DNA of 36,183 bases from Candidatus Omnitrophota bacterium (GTDB lineage Bacteria > Omnitrophota > Gorgyraeia > Gygaellales > Profunditerraquicolaceae), in assembly GCA_011620275.1 (NCBI GenBank), contig WOZK01000034.1, positions 1 through 36,183 on the forward strand, in the 5' to 3' direction. Positions 1 through 7,561 of this stretch are shown one piece after another. The notes beneath the pieces were generated by a model. The model did not search any database and was not told the DNA's origin. It saw only the letters and a list, made by a program, of their open reading frames with translations. The position numbers and the translations under genes are program-made. The stretch's first letter is position 1. Each line of letters starts with the position of its first letter.

Positions 1-67
1 ATTCTTTAAATTTGCCTTGTAGAAGTTTTACCGGAAAATTTTGGGGAAACTCCACAAATATTGTTGC

Positions 68-96
68 TTGACCCAGGATTTTTTGTGTGATAAAAT
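68..96 (+). promoter_or_regulatory. sigma70-type promoter P1 upstream of rpmH
   Basis: TTGACC at 68-73 is separated by 17 bases from TAAAAT at 91-96. Spacing and sequence fit a vegetative sigma-70 promoter reading toward rpmH. It is the upstream member of a tandem pair; both members share the string GCTTGAC. No start site was mapped. Confidence 0.6.
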
Positions 97-123
97 CTTT
101 TTCTACACGCCAAACTTTAATGC

Positions 124-151
124 TTGACTGAAGTTAGAGTTCTGATATAAT
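124..151 (+). promoter_or_regulatory. sigma70-type promoter P2 (extended -10) for rpmH-yidD-yidC
   Basis: TTGACT at 124-129, a 16-base spacer and TATAAT at 146-151, preceded by TGA, which gives an extended -10. This is the stronger of two tandem promoters and should start transcription near 158, leaving a leader of about 90 bases before rpmH. Confidence 0.75.
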
Positions 152-168
152 CAATCATTATTTTATGC

Positions 169-213
169 TTCGACGGCGCTAAAGCCGCGCCTTTTAGGCT
201 CTGGCGCATCGAA
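169..213 (+). promoter_or_regulatory. leader hairpin before rpmH, shares motif with gltX leader
   Basis: An 11-pair stem with one mismatch (GCGCTAAAGCC against GGCTCTGGCGC) lies inside a TTCGA/TCGAA closing stem. The 14-base string CGACGGCGCTAAAG (171-184) and the following TCGAATTG with T-rich flank recur before gltX at 31788-31820. It sits in the transcribed leader, so an RNA role is possible. Function is unknown. Confidence 0.5.
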
Positions 214-250
214 TTGGTTTTTCCTCAACCCGTCCAAAAATGGAGCGACA

Positions 251-388
251 ATGAAGAAACATTTAACGACGCCATCTAAACGCGTAGGTAAAAGGAAGCA
301 CGGTTTCAAGAAACGGATGTCTACAAAAGGCGGCAGAAAAACGTTAGCTCGTCGTCGGCAAAAAGGAAGAAAAAGGTTGTCTATTTAA
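251..388 (+). CDS. rpmH: 50S ribosomal protein L34
   Basis: This 45-residue, strongly basic protein has the L34 core [20 protein letters not shown] and ends GRKRLS, matching the usual family length of 44-46. It is a structural protein of the large ribosomal subunit. The start is the only ATG that keeps the short conserved N-terminus. Two tandem promoters and a hairpin leader precede it. Its TAA stop shares its last A with the ATG of yidD (TAATG), so translation is probably coupled. In most bacteria rnpA (RNase P protein) sits between rpmH and yidD; here there is no room for it. Confidence 0.95.
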   Translation: MKKHLTTPSKRVGKRKHGFKKRMSTKGGRKTLARRRQKGRKRLSI

Positions 389-603
389 TGACCCGGAAAA
401 TCTGTCTGAGCATTGTAGATATCTATCAAATGTATATCAGAGGATTTTTTCCGACATGCTGCCGTTTTACACCTACTTGTTCGGAATATGCCAGGCTGGC
501 GTTTATACGTTACGGTTTATTCACCGGCGGCCTGAAAACCCTGTTTCGCATATTAAAATGTCAACCATTTAATCCGGCTTCCGGATACGACCCCTTAAAA
601 TAA
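388..603 (+). CDS. yidD: membrane protein insertion efficiency factor YidD
   Basis: This 71-residue protein has the YidD hallmark of an N-terminal amphipathic segment (YQMYIRGFFP), the cysteine cluster CCRFTPTCSEYA and the C-terminal GYDPL. Members associate with the inner face of the cytoplasmic membrane and help YidC insert membrane proteins. The start overlaps the rpmH stop, and yidC begins 3 bases after its stop, so the three genes form a tight operon. Length is typical of the family. Identification rests on the cysteine motif and on the gene order. Confidence 0.93.
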   Translation: MTRKICLSIVDIYQMYIRGFFPTCCRFTPTCSEYARLAFIRYGLFTGGLKTLFRILKCQPFNPASGYDPLK

Positions 604-605
604 CT

Positions 606-2129
606 ATGGAAAAAAGGCTGATTTCTGCAGTAGTCATTTCTACCTTGATTTTAATCATTTGGTCCGGCGCAACAAAAAGGTACTATCATATTGAAAATAA
701 AGTAGTTGCATCAAAAAACACCGCAATGCAGTCTCCCAGGCCAACGATAAACACCCCACGGCCGGAAATTAATATTAATGAGTTGATCGCTTTTAATAAT
801 GACAACTTCACCGCCTATTTTATTGAAAAAGACGCGGCGATCTGGGAAATTGTTTTTAAAAAATATAAAGACTCCGGAATGAATTTAAAACACGCTTTCT
901 TACTGGAAGACAATGGTTTAACATTTAAAAAATCGTCGGTCAACTTGAATTCCATTGCTTTTACTGCTACCGATAAAGAGAAGAGAATAGATAAGGTATT
1001 TAATTTTAATCCTAAGAATTATGCGTTAAATGTTAAAATAACTGTTGAAAACATATCTCCTAATCCCATAGAATTTCGTATCCCATTAATATTAGGGGAG
1101 TTTACGTTTAGTAATGATAACCAAGGGCGGTTTGATAAACTTACTATTTCCAGTCAGGATAAAGTTAAACATCTGAATCTACGCAAACCAGCCACTTTTC
1201 AAGATATAAGCTTTATTTCTTATGGGGATCGATATTTTACTGTAATATTAGGTGTTCCAGCGCGGCTACTTAAAGCCCAAGTTAATCCTGTAGGACAGAA
1301 CAGCACAGAAATTGCGCTTTTAGACGAAAAAATAACGCTTTTACCGAGACAAAAAGAAGTTCTTCAATATAACGCATATATAGGCCCGCAGGATCTTAAG
1401 ACGATAACTTCAGTAAATAAACAATGGTCTGCGGTAATAAATTTCGGCATGTTTGATTTTATAGCACAGCTGTTATTGCAAATGTTGGAATTTTTCTATC
1501 ATATAGGCCATAATTGGGGGGGAGCTATCATCCTGCTCAGTGTGGCTATTTATCTTATTTTGTTCCCTTTATCGATCAAGCAGTTAAGATCAATGAAGCA
1601 GATGCAGGAATTACAGCCTAAAATAGAAGAACTACGTAAAACATATAAAGATAATCCCCAACGTTTGAATAAAGAAATAATGGAGCTATACCGCAGGCAT
1701 AAGATTAATCCTTTGGGCGGTTGTCTGCCGGTTTTGTTGCAAATACCAGTGTTTTTTGCTTTATATCAGGTTTTAATTCGCTCCGTAGCACTTAAAGGAG
1801 CAAAATTCTTCTGGATTCAAGATCTTTCTCTGCCGGATAAAATAATCTCGTTACCAGGGACATTTCCTTTAATCGGTAATTCAATTAATATATTACCCAT
1901 TTTGATGTCGGTAAGTATGTTTTTTCAGCAGAAATTATCCTCTGCAACGCAGATGAGCTCTTCTTCCGAACAACAAAAAATGATGCTTATTCTTTTTCCT
2001 ATAATTTTTGTGTTCATCTTTTATAATATGCCTGCGGGCTTAGTTTTGTATTGGTTGGTTAATAATATTTTGATGTTAGTGCAACAGGTTAGAATGAACC
2101 GTATCAAAAAGACCGGAACCGTATCATAA
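606..2129 (+). CDS. yidC: membrane protein insertase YidC (long, diderm type)
   Basis: The 507-residue protein has an N-terminal signal-anchor helix (about residues 5-21), a large periplasmic P1 domain of beta-rich sequence (about 40-270) and the conserved Oxa1/YidC/Alb3 domain (about 285-500) with several membrane helices. The latter includes GGAIILLSV, the cytoplasmic hairpin KQMQELQPKIEELRK and the block NPLGGCLPVLLQIPVFFALY. YidC inserts and folds inner-membrane proteins with or without SecYEG. The P1 domain indicates a diderm cell. The last codons lie inside a cluster of short AACYGTATMA repeats that continues up to the next gene, so its C-terminal tail is partly repeat-encoded. Confidence 0.95.
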   Translation: MEKRLISAVVISTLILIIWSGATKRYYHIENKVVASKNTAMQSPRPTINTPRPEININELIAFNNDNFTAYFIEKDAAIWEIVFKKYKDSGMNLKHAFLLEDNGLTFKKSSVNLNSIAFTATDKEKRIDKVFNFNPKNYALNVKITVENISPNPIEFRIPLILGEFTFSNDNQGRFDKLTISSQDKVKHLNLRKPATFQDISFISYGDRYFTVILGVPARLLKAQVNPVGQNSTEIALLDEKITLLPRQKEVLQYNAYIGPQDLKTITSVNKQWSAVINFGMFDFIAQLLLQMLEFFYHIGHNWGGAIILLSVAIYLILFPLSIKQLRSMKQMQELQPKIEELRKTYKDNPQRLNKEIMELYRRHKINPLGGCLPVLLQIPVFFALYQVLIRSVALKGAKFFWIQDLSLPDKIISLPGTFPLIGNSINILPILMSVSMFFQQKLSSATQMSSSSEQQKMMLILFPIIFVFIFYNMPAGLVLYWLVNNILMLVQQVRMNRIKKTGTVS

Positions 2130-2169
2130 CCGTATCAAAAAACAAGGGGACAACTGTATAACTGTATCA
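2097..2169 (+). repeat. cluster of five AACYGTATMA decamers
   Basis: Near-identical decamers start at 2097, 2117, 2128, 2152 and 2160: three AACCGTATCA, one AACTGTATAA and one AACTGTATCA. The last two form a period-8 tandem. The array spans the yidC stop codon and ends in the ATG of the next gene. The only purine-rich Shine-Dalgarno candidate (AAGGGGA, 2144-2150) lies about 18 bases before that ATG, with the tandem pair in between. Confidence 0.7.
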
Positions 2170-2366
2170 TGGAAGACTCTAAGGATATTGAAAGTTATGA
2201 ATTTGAAGGAAATAGTTTTGAAGACGCTATTCAGCAAGCCTTGACAAAATTAAAAATTCCTAAAGAAAAGCTGAGTGTGGAAATCCTGACTGAAGGAGCT
2301 AAGGGATTATTTGGTATGCCAGGGGTCAAACCGGCACGTATTAGAGTTAGTATAAAGAAAAGTTAG
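2169..2366 (+). CDS. stand-alone Jag N-terminal domain protein (KhpB-like)
   Basis: This 65-residue protein matches the Jag_N domain found at the start of Jag/KhpB: YEFEGNSFEDAIQQALTKL, then the GAKGLFGMPGVKPARIRV block. Full-length Jag/KhpB proteins add KH and R3H RNA-binding domains and are usually over 200 residues; both are absent here and no continuation is visible before parA. Its place directly after yidC is the standard jag position. The domain alone cannot be assumed to bind RNA as KhpB does. The start is chosen because it is the only ATG before the domain, although Shine-Dalgarno spacing is poor. Confidence 0.8.
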   Translation: MEDSKDIESYEFEGNSFEDAIQQALTKLKIPKEKLSVEILTEGAKGLFGMPGVKPARIRVSIKKS

Positions 2367-2370
2367 CGCA

Positions 2371-2386
2371 TGTTCCGCGTGGAACA
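2371..2386. promoter_or_regulatory. parS-like ParB binding site
   Basis: TGTTCCGCGTGGAACA is a 16-base near-palindrome with perfect TGTTCC/GGAACA arms. It differs at one position from the well-known parS form TGTTCCACGTGGAACA. It lies 9 bases before the parA start codon, and parB is in the same cluster, which is where parS sites are commonly found. ParB would load here and clamp neighbouring DNA for origin segregation. It overlaps the parA translation-initiation region, so ParB binding could also affect parA expression. Confidence 0.88.
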
Positions 2387-2395
2387 GGACAAGAT

Positions 2396-3205
2396 ATGGG
2401 AAGAATAATTGCAGTATGTAATCAAAAAGGGGGTACTGGTAAAACTACCACTGCTATAAATATAGCGACTTACCTGGCTTTGGCAGGGAAACGGGTTCTT
2501 TTACTTGATTTGGATCCACAGGCGAATGCCACAAGCGGTTTAGGAATAAATAAGCACGATATTAAAAGGAGCACTTATCATATTTTGCTGGAAGAAATCG
2601 GTTTAGCAGAAGTCGTTATGCCTACCCTGGTGAAAAATTTAACTCTTGCTCCAGCAAATGTGGATTTGACCGGTGCCGAGGTGGAATTGGTTGGGGCACT
2701 GGGTAGAGAGTATCGGCTGAAGAATATCCTCGCACATGAAAAAGAAAAATACGACTTTGTGATAATTGATTCTCCGCCGTCATTAGGTTTATTGACAATT
2801 AATGGGTTGTGTGCGGCTAATACGGTTTTAATACCGGTGCAATGTGAATATTATGCCTTGGAAGGTTTAACTCAATTAATGAATACGGTAAGCTTGGTTC
2901 GCAAACATCTGAATCCGGCATTAGAGATAGAAGGGGTATTGATGACCATGGCCGATTTCCGTACCAATCTTACAAAAGAGGTCATAGAAGAAGCCCGGAA
3001 ATTTTTTAAAGACAAAGTATTCAATTCGGTTATTCCCCGCAATGTACGGCTTACAGAGGCACCCAGCTATGGTAAACCGATTGCAGTTTATGATAAGGAT
3101 TCCATAGGAGCTGCCAAATATGAGGAGTTAACACAAGAGATCTTACAGGGGGATATCGTCAAACCTGTTGCCGGCAACAAGGAGAATGGGGTTCTCTTGG
3201 AGTAA
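2396..3205 (+). CDS. parA: chromosome partitioning ATPase ParA (Soj)
   Basis: The 269-residue protein opens with the deviant Walker A motif KGGTGKTTTAINIA (about residues 10-23). It also has the Walker A' segment LLLDLDPQANATSGLG and a Walker B-like DFVIIDSPPSLG. These identify the ParA/Soj/MinD family; the size and the adjoining parB identify it as chromosomal ParA. It binds DNA non-specifically as an ATP dimer and is stimulated by ParB at parS to separate origins. The start lies just after the parS site with AGGA as ribosome binding site. Confidence 0.95.
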   Translation: MGRIIAVCNQKGGTGKTTTAINIATYLALAGKRVLLLDLDPQANATSGLGINKHDIKRSTYHILLEEIGLAEVVMPTLVKNLTLAPANVDLTGAEVELVGALGREYRLKNILAHEKEKYDFVIIDSPPSLGLLTINGLCAANTVLIPVQCEYYALEGLTQLMNTVSLVRKHLNPALEIEGVLMTMADFRTNLTKEVIEEARKFFKDKVFNSVIPRNVRLTEAPSYGKPIAVYDKDSIGAAKYEELTQEILQGDIVKPVAGNKENGVLLE

Positions 3206-3284
3206 TGTTTTGTCTGTATTTTTGTAGGCAGTGAAGTCTAAAGTTACATAGTAGAAGCACAGGATGCAACATCAGGGAGGTTTA

Positions 3285-4190
3285 ATGGAAAAAAGGGCTT
3301 TAGGCAAAGGGATCGGGGCTTTAATTCCACCTGCACCAGTTATTCCTTTCAGTAGCGATTCAACGGTTACCTCTGCGAGGAGTACTATAGGCAACAGCGT
3401 TACTTATTTGCCGATGTCATCTATTAAACCTAATCCTTTACAACCCCGCGATACTTTTGATTCGCAAAGCCTGGAAGAGCTTACTCAGTCCATAAAAGAA
3501 AAAGGCATACTACAGCCGGTATTAGTCCGCCAACAGGGAGATGTTTATGAGCTTATAGCCGGAGAACGGCGCTATAGAGCAGCTAACCTATTGAATCTCA
3601 AAGAGATACCTGTTATTGTGCGAAATGTTGATGACCGGGATTCTTTGGAATTGGCATTGATTGAAAACATACAAAGGGAAAATCTTAATGTTATTGAAGA
3701 GGCGCGGGCATATCAATATCTGGTAGAGAAGTTTTCGGTAACTCAAGAAGAATTGAGCGATGTGCTCGGCAAGGCCCGGGCTACTGTAGCTAACATATTG
3801 CGGTTATTGAAGTTACCGCAAGAAATCCAAGAGGAGATTAAAAAAGGGCGCATATCTTATGCCCACGGAAGAGCGCTTTTAGAGGTGCAGGATATAAATC
3901 AACAGCGCAAGTTGGTGCAGGACATTATAAGTAAAGGCCTGTCCGTTCGAGAACTGGAGACGCTGTTGAAAAGCGGCCGCTCTTCACTGGGGCCTATAAA
4001 GAAGAGGCATTTAAAGCCGGCTGTGGGAGACACCATGGTGTCCGTGCTGGAGGAAGAACTTCAGCACATACTCGCCACCAAGGTTAGGATAGTGAAGAAA
4101 AAGAAACGGGGTTCGATAATCATCGAATTCTATTCATCTGAAGATATGAAACGACTCAGCGATAAAATCAAACAGGCATTCTCATCATAA
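3285..4190 (+). CDS. parB: chromosome partitioning protein ParB (Spo0J)
   Basis: From the ATG at 3285 (GGGAGG four bases upstream) the protein has 301 residues and begins with the family signature KRALGKGIGALIP. The CTP-binding motif GERRYRAA is at 93-100 and ENIQRENLN at 128-136. A helix-turn-helix around 150-175 should read parS, and the C-terminal 40 residues form the dimerisation domain. An earlier in-frame ATG at 3264 lacks a ribosome site. The gene starts AT-rich like its upstream neighbours, but its last third is clearly GC-rich, so base composition changes inside the gene. Confidence 0.94.
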   Translation: MEKRALGKGIGALIPPAPVIPFSSDSTVTSARSTIGNSVTYLPMSSIKPNPLQPRDTFDSQSLEELTQSIKEKGILQPVLVRQQGDVYELIAGERRYRAANLLNLKEIPVIVRNVDDRDSLELALIENIQRENLNVIEEARAYQYLVEKFSVTQEELSDVLGKARATVANILRLLKLPQEIQEEIKKGRISYAHGRALLEVQDINQQRKLVQDIISKGLSVRELETLLKSGRSSLGPIKKRHLKPAVGDTMVSVLEEELQHILATKVRIVKKKKRGSIIIEFYSSEDMKRLSDKIKQAFSS

Positions 4191-4212
4191 GTCCCCGGAA
4201 GGAGAGACAGTT

Positions 4213-4719
4213 ATGGACAACCAGGCGATATTGATCTTGATAAAACCGGACGGATTGAAAAAGTCGCTGACGGGAAACATTCTTACCCGGCTTTCCGAGA
4301 CCAAGCTGGAGATTGTCGCCGCCAAGATGGTCAGAGTATCGAGGGAACTAGCCGCGGCTCATTATCAGCATTTGAAAGACAAGCCGTTTTTCCCGGAGCT
4401 TATAAGCTATTTGCAGGGGGAACTGCATAACCGCCGTAAAGTAATGGCCCTTGTTTACTGGGGACCGGATGCCATCACCAAATGTCGGCAGCTCGCCGGA
4501 GCGACCAACCCTGAAGAAGCGGATCCTACTACGATCCGCGGGTCTTACGGCCGGATCACCACCAAAGGGCTTTACGAAAACGTGGTGCATGTGTCCTCGA
4601 GCCCGGAAGAAGCGGAGCGCGAGATAAAACTTTGGTTCCGGCCGGAGGAGATAATAGTCGAGCTTTACCCGGCCAGGGAGAGTGTAGAGAAAGAGAAGAG
4701 AATACGTGTCTGGATTTAA
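4213..4719 (+). CDS. ndk: nucleoside-diphosphate kinase
   Basis: The 168-residue protein begins ILILIKPDGLKK and carries the active-site region NVVHVSSSPEEAEREI, with the phosphohistidine in NVVH. This matches the family pattern N-x-x-H-G-S-D-S-x-x-S-A except that SDS is less strictly kept. NDK moves the gamma phosphate from NTPs to NDPs through a phospho-His intermediate. It is longer than the usual 130-155 residues, with extra sequence in the middle and a longer C-terminus. A clear GGAGAGAC ribosome site precedes the ATG. Confidence 0.9.
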   Translation: MDNQAILILIKPDGLKKSLTGNILTRLSETKLEIVAAKMVRVSRELAAAHYQHLKDKPFFPELISYLQGELHNRRKVMALVYWGPDAITKCRQLAGATNPEEADPTTIRGSYGRITTKGLYENVVHVSSSPEEAEREIKLWFRPEEIIVELYPARESVEKEKRIRVWI

Positions 4720-4779
4720 AATCAAGGCGCGAAAATCTTCGGCTTTCATCAGTAGATTATACCTTATCGAAAAAGAAAA

Positions 4780-4797
4780 CCCGGGTTTATTCCCGGG
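4780..4797 (+). terminator. weak intergenic hairpin after ndk
   Basis: CCCGGG at 4780-4785 and again at 4792-4797 can pair across a six-base loop. No T-run longer than three follows, so it is a poor intrinsic terminator. It is the only stem-loop I see between ndk and yicC. Confidence 0.3.
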
Positions 4798-4854
4798 CAG
4801 TTTCACCATGCCGCATCCCACTCCGTCTATGGAGAGCGAGAGGAGAGTTGAGTT

Positions 4855-5682
4855 ATGATCAGCAGTATGACCGGTTTCGCCAGTAATGAATCCCCGCTGG
4901 AACCCTGCGGCAGGATTTGCGTGGAGTTGCGCAGCATCAATCATAAGTTCCGCGAAGTATCCTTGCACCTGCCGGAAGGTTTTCTTTCCCTGGAGGAGCG
5001 CATCAAGAAGGAGATCGAATCCAAGGTGAAACGCGGCAGGATCACCTGCGTGATTTCGATAACCGGCGGCGCGGCCAACAAGATTTTCATAAACCGGAAA
5101 CTGTTGAAGAATTATCTCGCGGAGCTTCACCATATCAGGAATGAATTCAGGATCAGCGATAATATTCGCATGGTCGAATTGATCAATCTTCCAGGGATCC
5201 TTTCTCTGGAAGAAAGCACATTGTCCAAGAACAAGATATGGCCCAGCCTGAAGCATCTCCTCTTCAAATCGGTGCAGGACTTGCTGAAGACAAGGCAGCG
5301 CGAAGGCAGGGCCATAGCCGGTTACCTGAAGTTGCGCGCTAAAAAGCTGGAGCGTTTTCTCAAAAACGTGAAATCCCGTTACTCCGAAAGCGTCAAGGCC
5401 AAGCTGGCCGTCTTGCGTAACGACGACGAGAAAGCGTCTTTCCTGAAAGACGCCGATATCAGCGAGGAGATGGAGAGGCTGGCTTTTCATATCAAGAACC
5501 TCACGAGGAAACTTTCGGCCAGCGGCGCGGTAGGGAAAGAAGTGGATTTCATCGCCCAGGAGATGCAGAGAGAGACCAATACCATGGGCGCGAAATCGAG
5601 CGACACGCGTGTTTCGGCGCTCGTCGTGCAGATGAAAAGTCAGATAGAGAAGATACGCGAACAGGCGCAGAATATAGAATAG
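4855..5682 (+). CDS. yicC: YicC family endoribonuclease
   Basis: The 275-residue protein starts MISSMTGFAS, close to the YicC signature MIRSMTGFG, and has the C-terminal DUF1732 motif TNTMGAKSSD near residue 240. It then ends in a helical stretch with IEKIREQAQNIE. YicC proteins are reported as metal-dependent endoribonucleases acting on RNA in the cytoplasm. In many bacteria yicC is directly followed by gmk and rpoZ, as here. The ribosome site is GAGAGGAGAG. Codon use is GC-rich, in contrast to parA. Confidence 0.92.
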   Translation: MISSMTGFASNESPLEPCGRICVELRSINHKFREVSLHLPEGFLSLEERIKKEIESKVKRGRITCVISITGGAANKIFINRKLLKNYLAELHHIRNEFRISDNIRMVELINLPGILSLEESTLSKNKIWPSLKHLLFKSVQDLLKTRQREGRAIAGYLKLRAKKLERFLKNVKSRYSESVKAKLAVLRNDDEKASFLKDADISEEMERLAFHIKNLTRKLSASGAVGKEVDFIAQEMQRETNTMGAKSSDTRVSALVVQMKSQIEKIREQAQNIE

Positions 5683-5694
5683 CCCGGGAAACAG

Positions 5695-6336
5695 GTGAAA
5701 GCGGCCCTCGACAGACAAAAGAAAGGCAAAGACGGGTTTATTTTTATAATCTCCGGTCCTTCAGGGTCGGGGAAAACGACCCTTGCCCGGTTGCTGCTGA
5801 AGCAGAGAAATGCCTTTCGCGGCAGGCTGGTAAAATCCGTGTCTCTGACCACACGCAGGCCGCGTTCGGCGGAAAAACCCGGCAGAGACTATTTCTTTGT
5901 CGGCAAAGAAGAATTTTTGCGGCTGCGCAGGGATAAAAAAATTCTTGAATGGACAAAATATTTGGAGTATTATTACGGAACGCCTAAAGAGTTCGTAGAG
6001 AGCTGTTTAGACAAGGGTAAGTATCTTTTGATGTGCCTGGATCACAAAGGCGCGATGCGGGTGAAGAAGGTGTATCCGCGCCGCAGCGTGAGCGTTTTTC
6101 TCCGGCCGCCTTCCCTGCAGGTGTTGGAGCGAAGGATCCGCGGCCGCTGTAGCAGCACCTCTGAAGAAGAGATAAAGAAGAGGATGCTAAAAGCGAGGCG
6201 GGAAATGCGGCTGTGCGGAAGGTACGACCATTGCGTGGTGAACGGAGATTTAAAACACGCGTTAAAAGATTTAAAAAAGATCATCAGCAGCAGCGTAACG
6301 CGTAAAAGGAAAGGTTTAACGAATGGAATATCTTGA
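5695..6336 (+). CDS. gmk: guanylate kinase
   Basis: The 213-residue protein has the P-loop ISGPSGSGKTTLARLL (about residues 18-33) and the GMP-binding region SVSLTTRRPRSAEKPGRDYFFV, both diagnostic of guanylate kinase. It converts GMP and ATP to GDP and ADP. Translation appears to start at GTG 5695, 12 bases after the yicC stop; no ATG precedes the P-loop in frame and the ribosome site is weak. The 3' end overlaps rpoZ by 14 bases, consistent with a co-translated yicC-gmk-rpoZ-coaC operon. Confidence 0.93.
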   Translation: MKAALDRQKKGKDGFIFIISGPSGSGKTTLARLLLKQRNAFRGRLVKSVSLTTRRPRSAEKPGRDYFFVGKEEFLRLRRDKKILEWTKYLEYYYGTPKEFVESCLDKGKYLLMCLDHKGAMRVKKVYPRRSVSVFLRPPSLQVLERRIRGRCSSTSEEEIKKRMLKARREMRLCGRYDHCVVNGDLKHALKDLKKIISSSVTRKRKGLTNGIS

Positions 6337-6535
6337 TGTGCAGAGTATGGTTGCGAAAACAGAAAATTCGATATATAAGCTTGTTGTGTTGGCTTCCAAA
6401 AGGGCCCTTGAAATCTCCGAGGGCCAGCCGAAACTGGTACAAGTCACTTCAGCCAATCTGAAGCCTTCCATCATAGCCCTGGCCGAGATTTCCGCCGGCA
6501 AAATACAGGTAGCGACGGACAAAAATGGCGGGTAG
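6323..6535 (+). CDS. rpoZ: RNA polymerase omega subunit
   Basis: This 70-residue protein resembles RpoZ in size, in the segment YKLVVLASKRALEISEG (compare the family pattern R..L...A.KRA..L..G) and in its position between gmk and coaBC. Omega binds the beta-prime C-terminus and assists polymerase assembly. It overlaps gmk by 14 bases and coaC by 11 bases. The otherwise common pattern near the N-terminus is partly degenerate, but context makes the assignment firm. Confidence 0.88.
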   Translation: MEYLDVQSMVAKTENSIYKLVVLASKRALEISEGQPKLVQVTSANLKPSIIALAEISAGKIQVATDKNGG

Positions 6536-7076
6536 GAAGAACGTCATTCTTGGGATAACTGCCGGCGCGGCAATCTATAAGGCATGCGAGATCGTGCGCA
6601 GGCTGAAAGAAGCCGGTTTCAACGTTATCCCGGTGCTTACCGAAGAGGCCGCCGGATTGATCAATCCGCTGTTATTCCGGGCGTTAAGCGGGAATAAGGT
6701 ATATTATAAACTTTTCGACGGGGGAGAAGCTTGGGAGATCGAGCACGTTTCCCTCGCGGACAAAGCCGACATAATACTCGTGGCGCCGGCGACCGCCAAT
6801 CTGCTCGGGAAGATAGCCGCCGGGATTTGCGACGATCTGTTGAGTTGCGTTATCGCCGCCAGCAGGGCGCCGGTTTTTTTCTGTCCGGCGATGAACGAGA
6901 ACATGTATTTGAACAGGATCACGCAGGGGAACATCGCCAGGCTGAAGGAATGCGGGTATAAATTCATCGGGCCCAAAAAAGGAATGCTCGCCTGCGGGAA
7001 AAAAGGGACCGGCTGCCTTGAGGACGTAGAGGTTATCGTCGGAAAGGTCAAGGCCTGTCTGTTGTCCAGCCGCTAA
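6525..7076 (+). CDS. coaC: phosphopantothenoylcysteine decarboxylase, CoaC domain only
   Basis: The 183-residue flavoprotein has the FMN-binding start VILGITAGAAIYKACEIVRRL, the catalytic-His segment EHVSLADKAD, the conserved PAMNENMY and the active-site cysteine loop GMLACGKKGTG. It decarboxylates 4'-phosphopantothenoylcysteine in CoA synthesis. Most bacteria carry a bifunctional CoaBC of about 400 residues. Here the frame stops after the CoaC half and tRNA genes follow, so the CoaB ligase domain is missing from this locus. It may be encoded elsewhere. Confidence 0.9.
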   Translation: MAGRKNVILGITAGAAIYKACEIVRRLKEAGFNVIPVLTEEAAGLINPLLFRALSGNKVYYKLFDGGEAWEIEHVSLADKADIILVAPATANLLGKIAAGICDDLLSCVIAASRAPVFFCPAMNENMYLNRITQGNIARLKECGYKFIGPKKGMLACGKKGTGCLEDVEVIVGKVKACLLSSR

Positions 7077-7096
7077 GACGGCGCCCGGAAGATTGC

Positions 7097-7171
7097 GGCG
7101 GCATAGCCAAGTGGTAAGGCAGTGGTCTGCAAAACCACTATTCAGCGGTTCGAATCCGCTTGCCGCCTCCA
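7097..7171 (+). tRNA. tRNA-Cys (GCA), CCA encoded
   Basis: Acceptor arms GGCGGCA and TGCCGCC pair fully, the anticodon loop CTGCAAA gives GCA, the T-arm GCGG-TTCGAAT-CCGC is intact, and U73 is followed by an encoded CCA. All are typical of tRNA-Cys. Confidence 0.97.
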
Positions 7172-7190
7172 AATTTAACAAATGTACCGG

Positions 7191-7274
7191 GCCGGGGTGG
7201 CGAAATTGGCATACGCACGGGACTTAAAATCCCGCGACCGCAAGGTCTTAAGGGTTCAACTCCCTTCCTCGGCA
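7191..7274 (+). tRNA. tRNA-Leu (TAA), CCA not encoded
   Basis: Acceptor GCCGGGG pairs with CCTCGGC with one G-T pair. The anticodon loop CTTAAAA gives TAA, and the long variable arm GACC-GCAA-GGTC marks a class II tRNA. A73 is followed by GTA, so CCA must be added after transcription, unlike the flanking tRNA-Cys and tRNA-Val genes. Confidence 0.96.
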
Positions 7275-7288
7275 GTAGTACGCTGTTA

Positions 7289-7459
7289 AAAAACGGCTCA
7301 ATTTAGTGGTTTTATCGTCGAGAAGATGCGTTGAATCAACATGAAATCAAAGATAATCAACGTATTGAAATACGCACAACGTTTCCAATGACAATGTGTT
7401 ACAATAAGATGGTCTTTGAACAGTAAGCGCAAAGAAATAAATTTTAACAAAGTACTGTA
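7289..7459 (+). repeat. 171-bp direct repeat, copy 1
   Basis: This stretch is repeated at 7769-7939, exactly 480 bases downstream, with 4 differences, all between positions 126 and 145 of the unit. It starts 14 bases after tRNA-Leu. It holds a small hairpin (CGTAT-TGAA-ATACG) and a 16-codon open frame starting ATGAAATCAAAG that is conserved in both copies. I do not recognise the element. Confidence 0.95.
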
Positions 7460-7561
7460 AGATTCTTAATTAGCGCACGGAGCAAGCGAGAGCCGAAAAT
7501 CGAGATTTGATTCGATGGAAGTTTTCGATTATCAGATCCACGGTAGAAAACAAATTCAGTC

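Noticed and set aside
4029-4042. Perfect palindrome GACACCATGGTGTC in parB as a second parS
   Set aside because: It lacks the TGTT/AACA arms of parS and lies in coding sequence; probably chance.
4348-5718. 456-codon open frame on the minus strand across ndk and yicC
   Set aside because: It is fully antisense to two recognisable genes in GC-rich sequence and shows no family features; a shadow frame.
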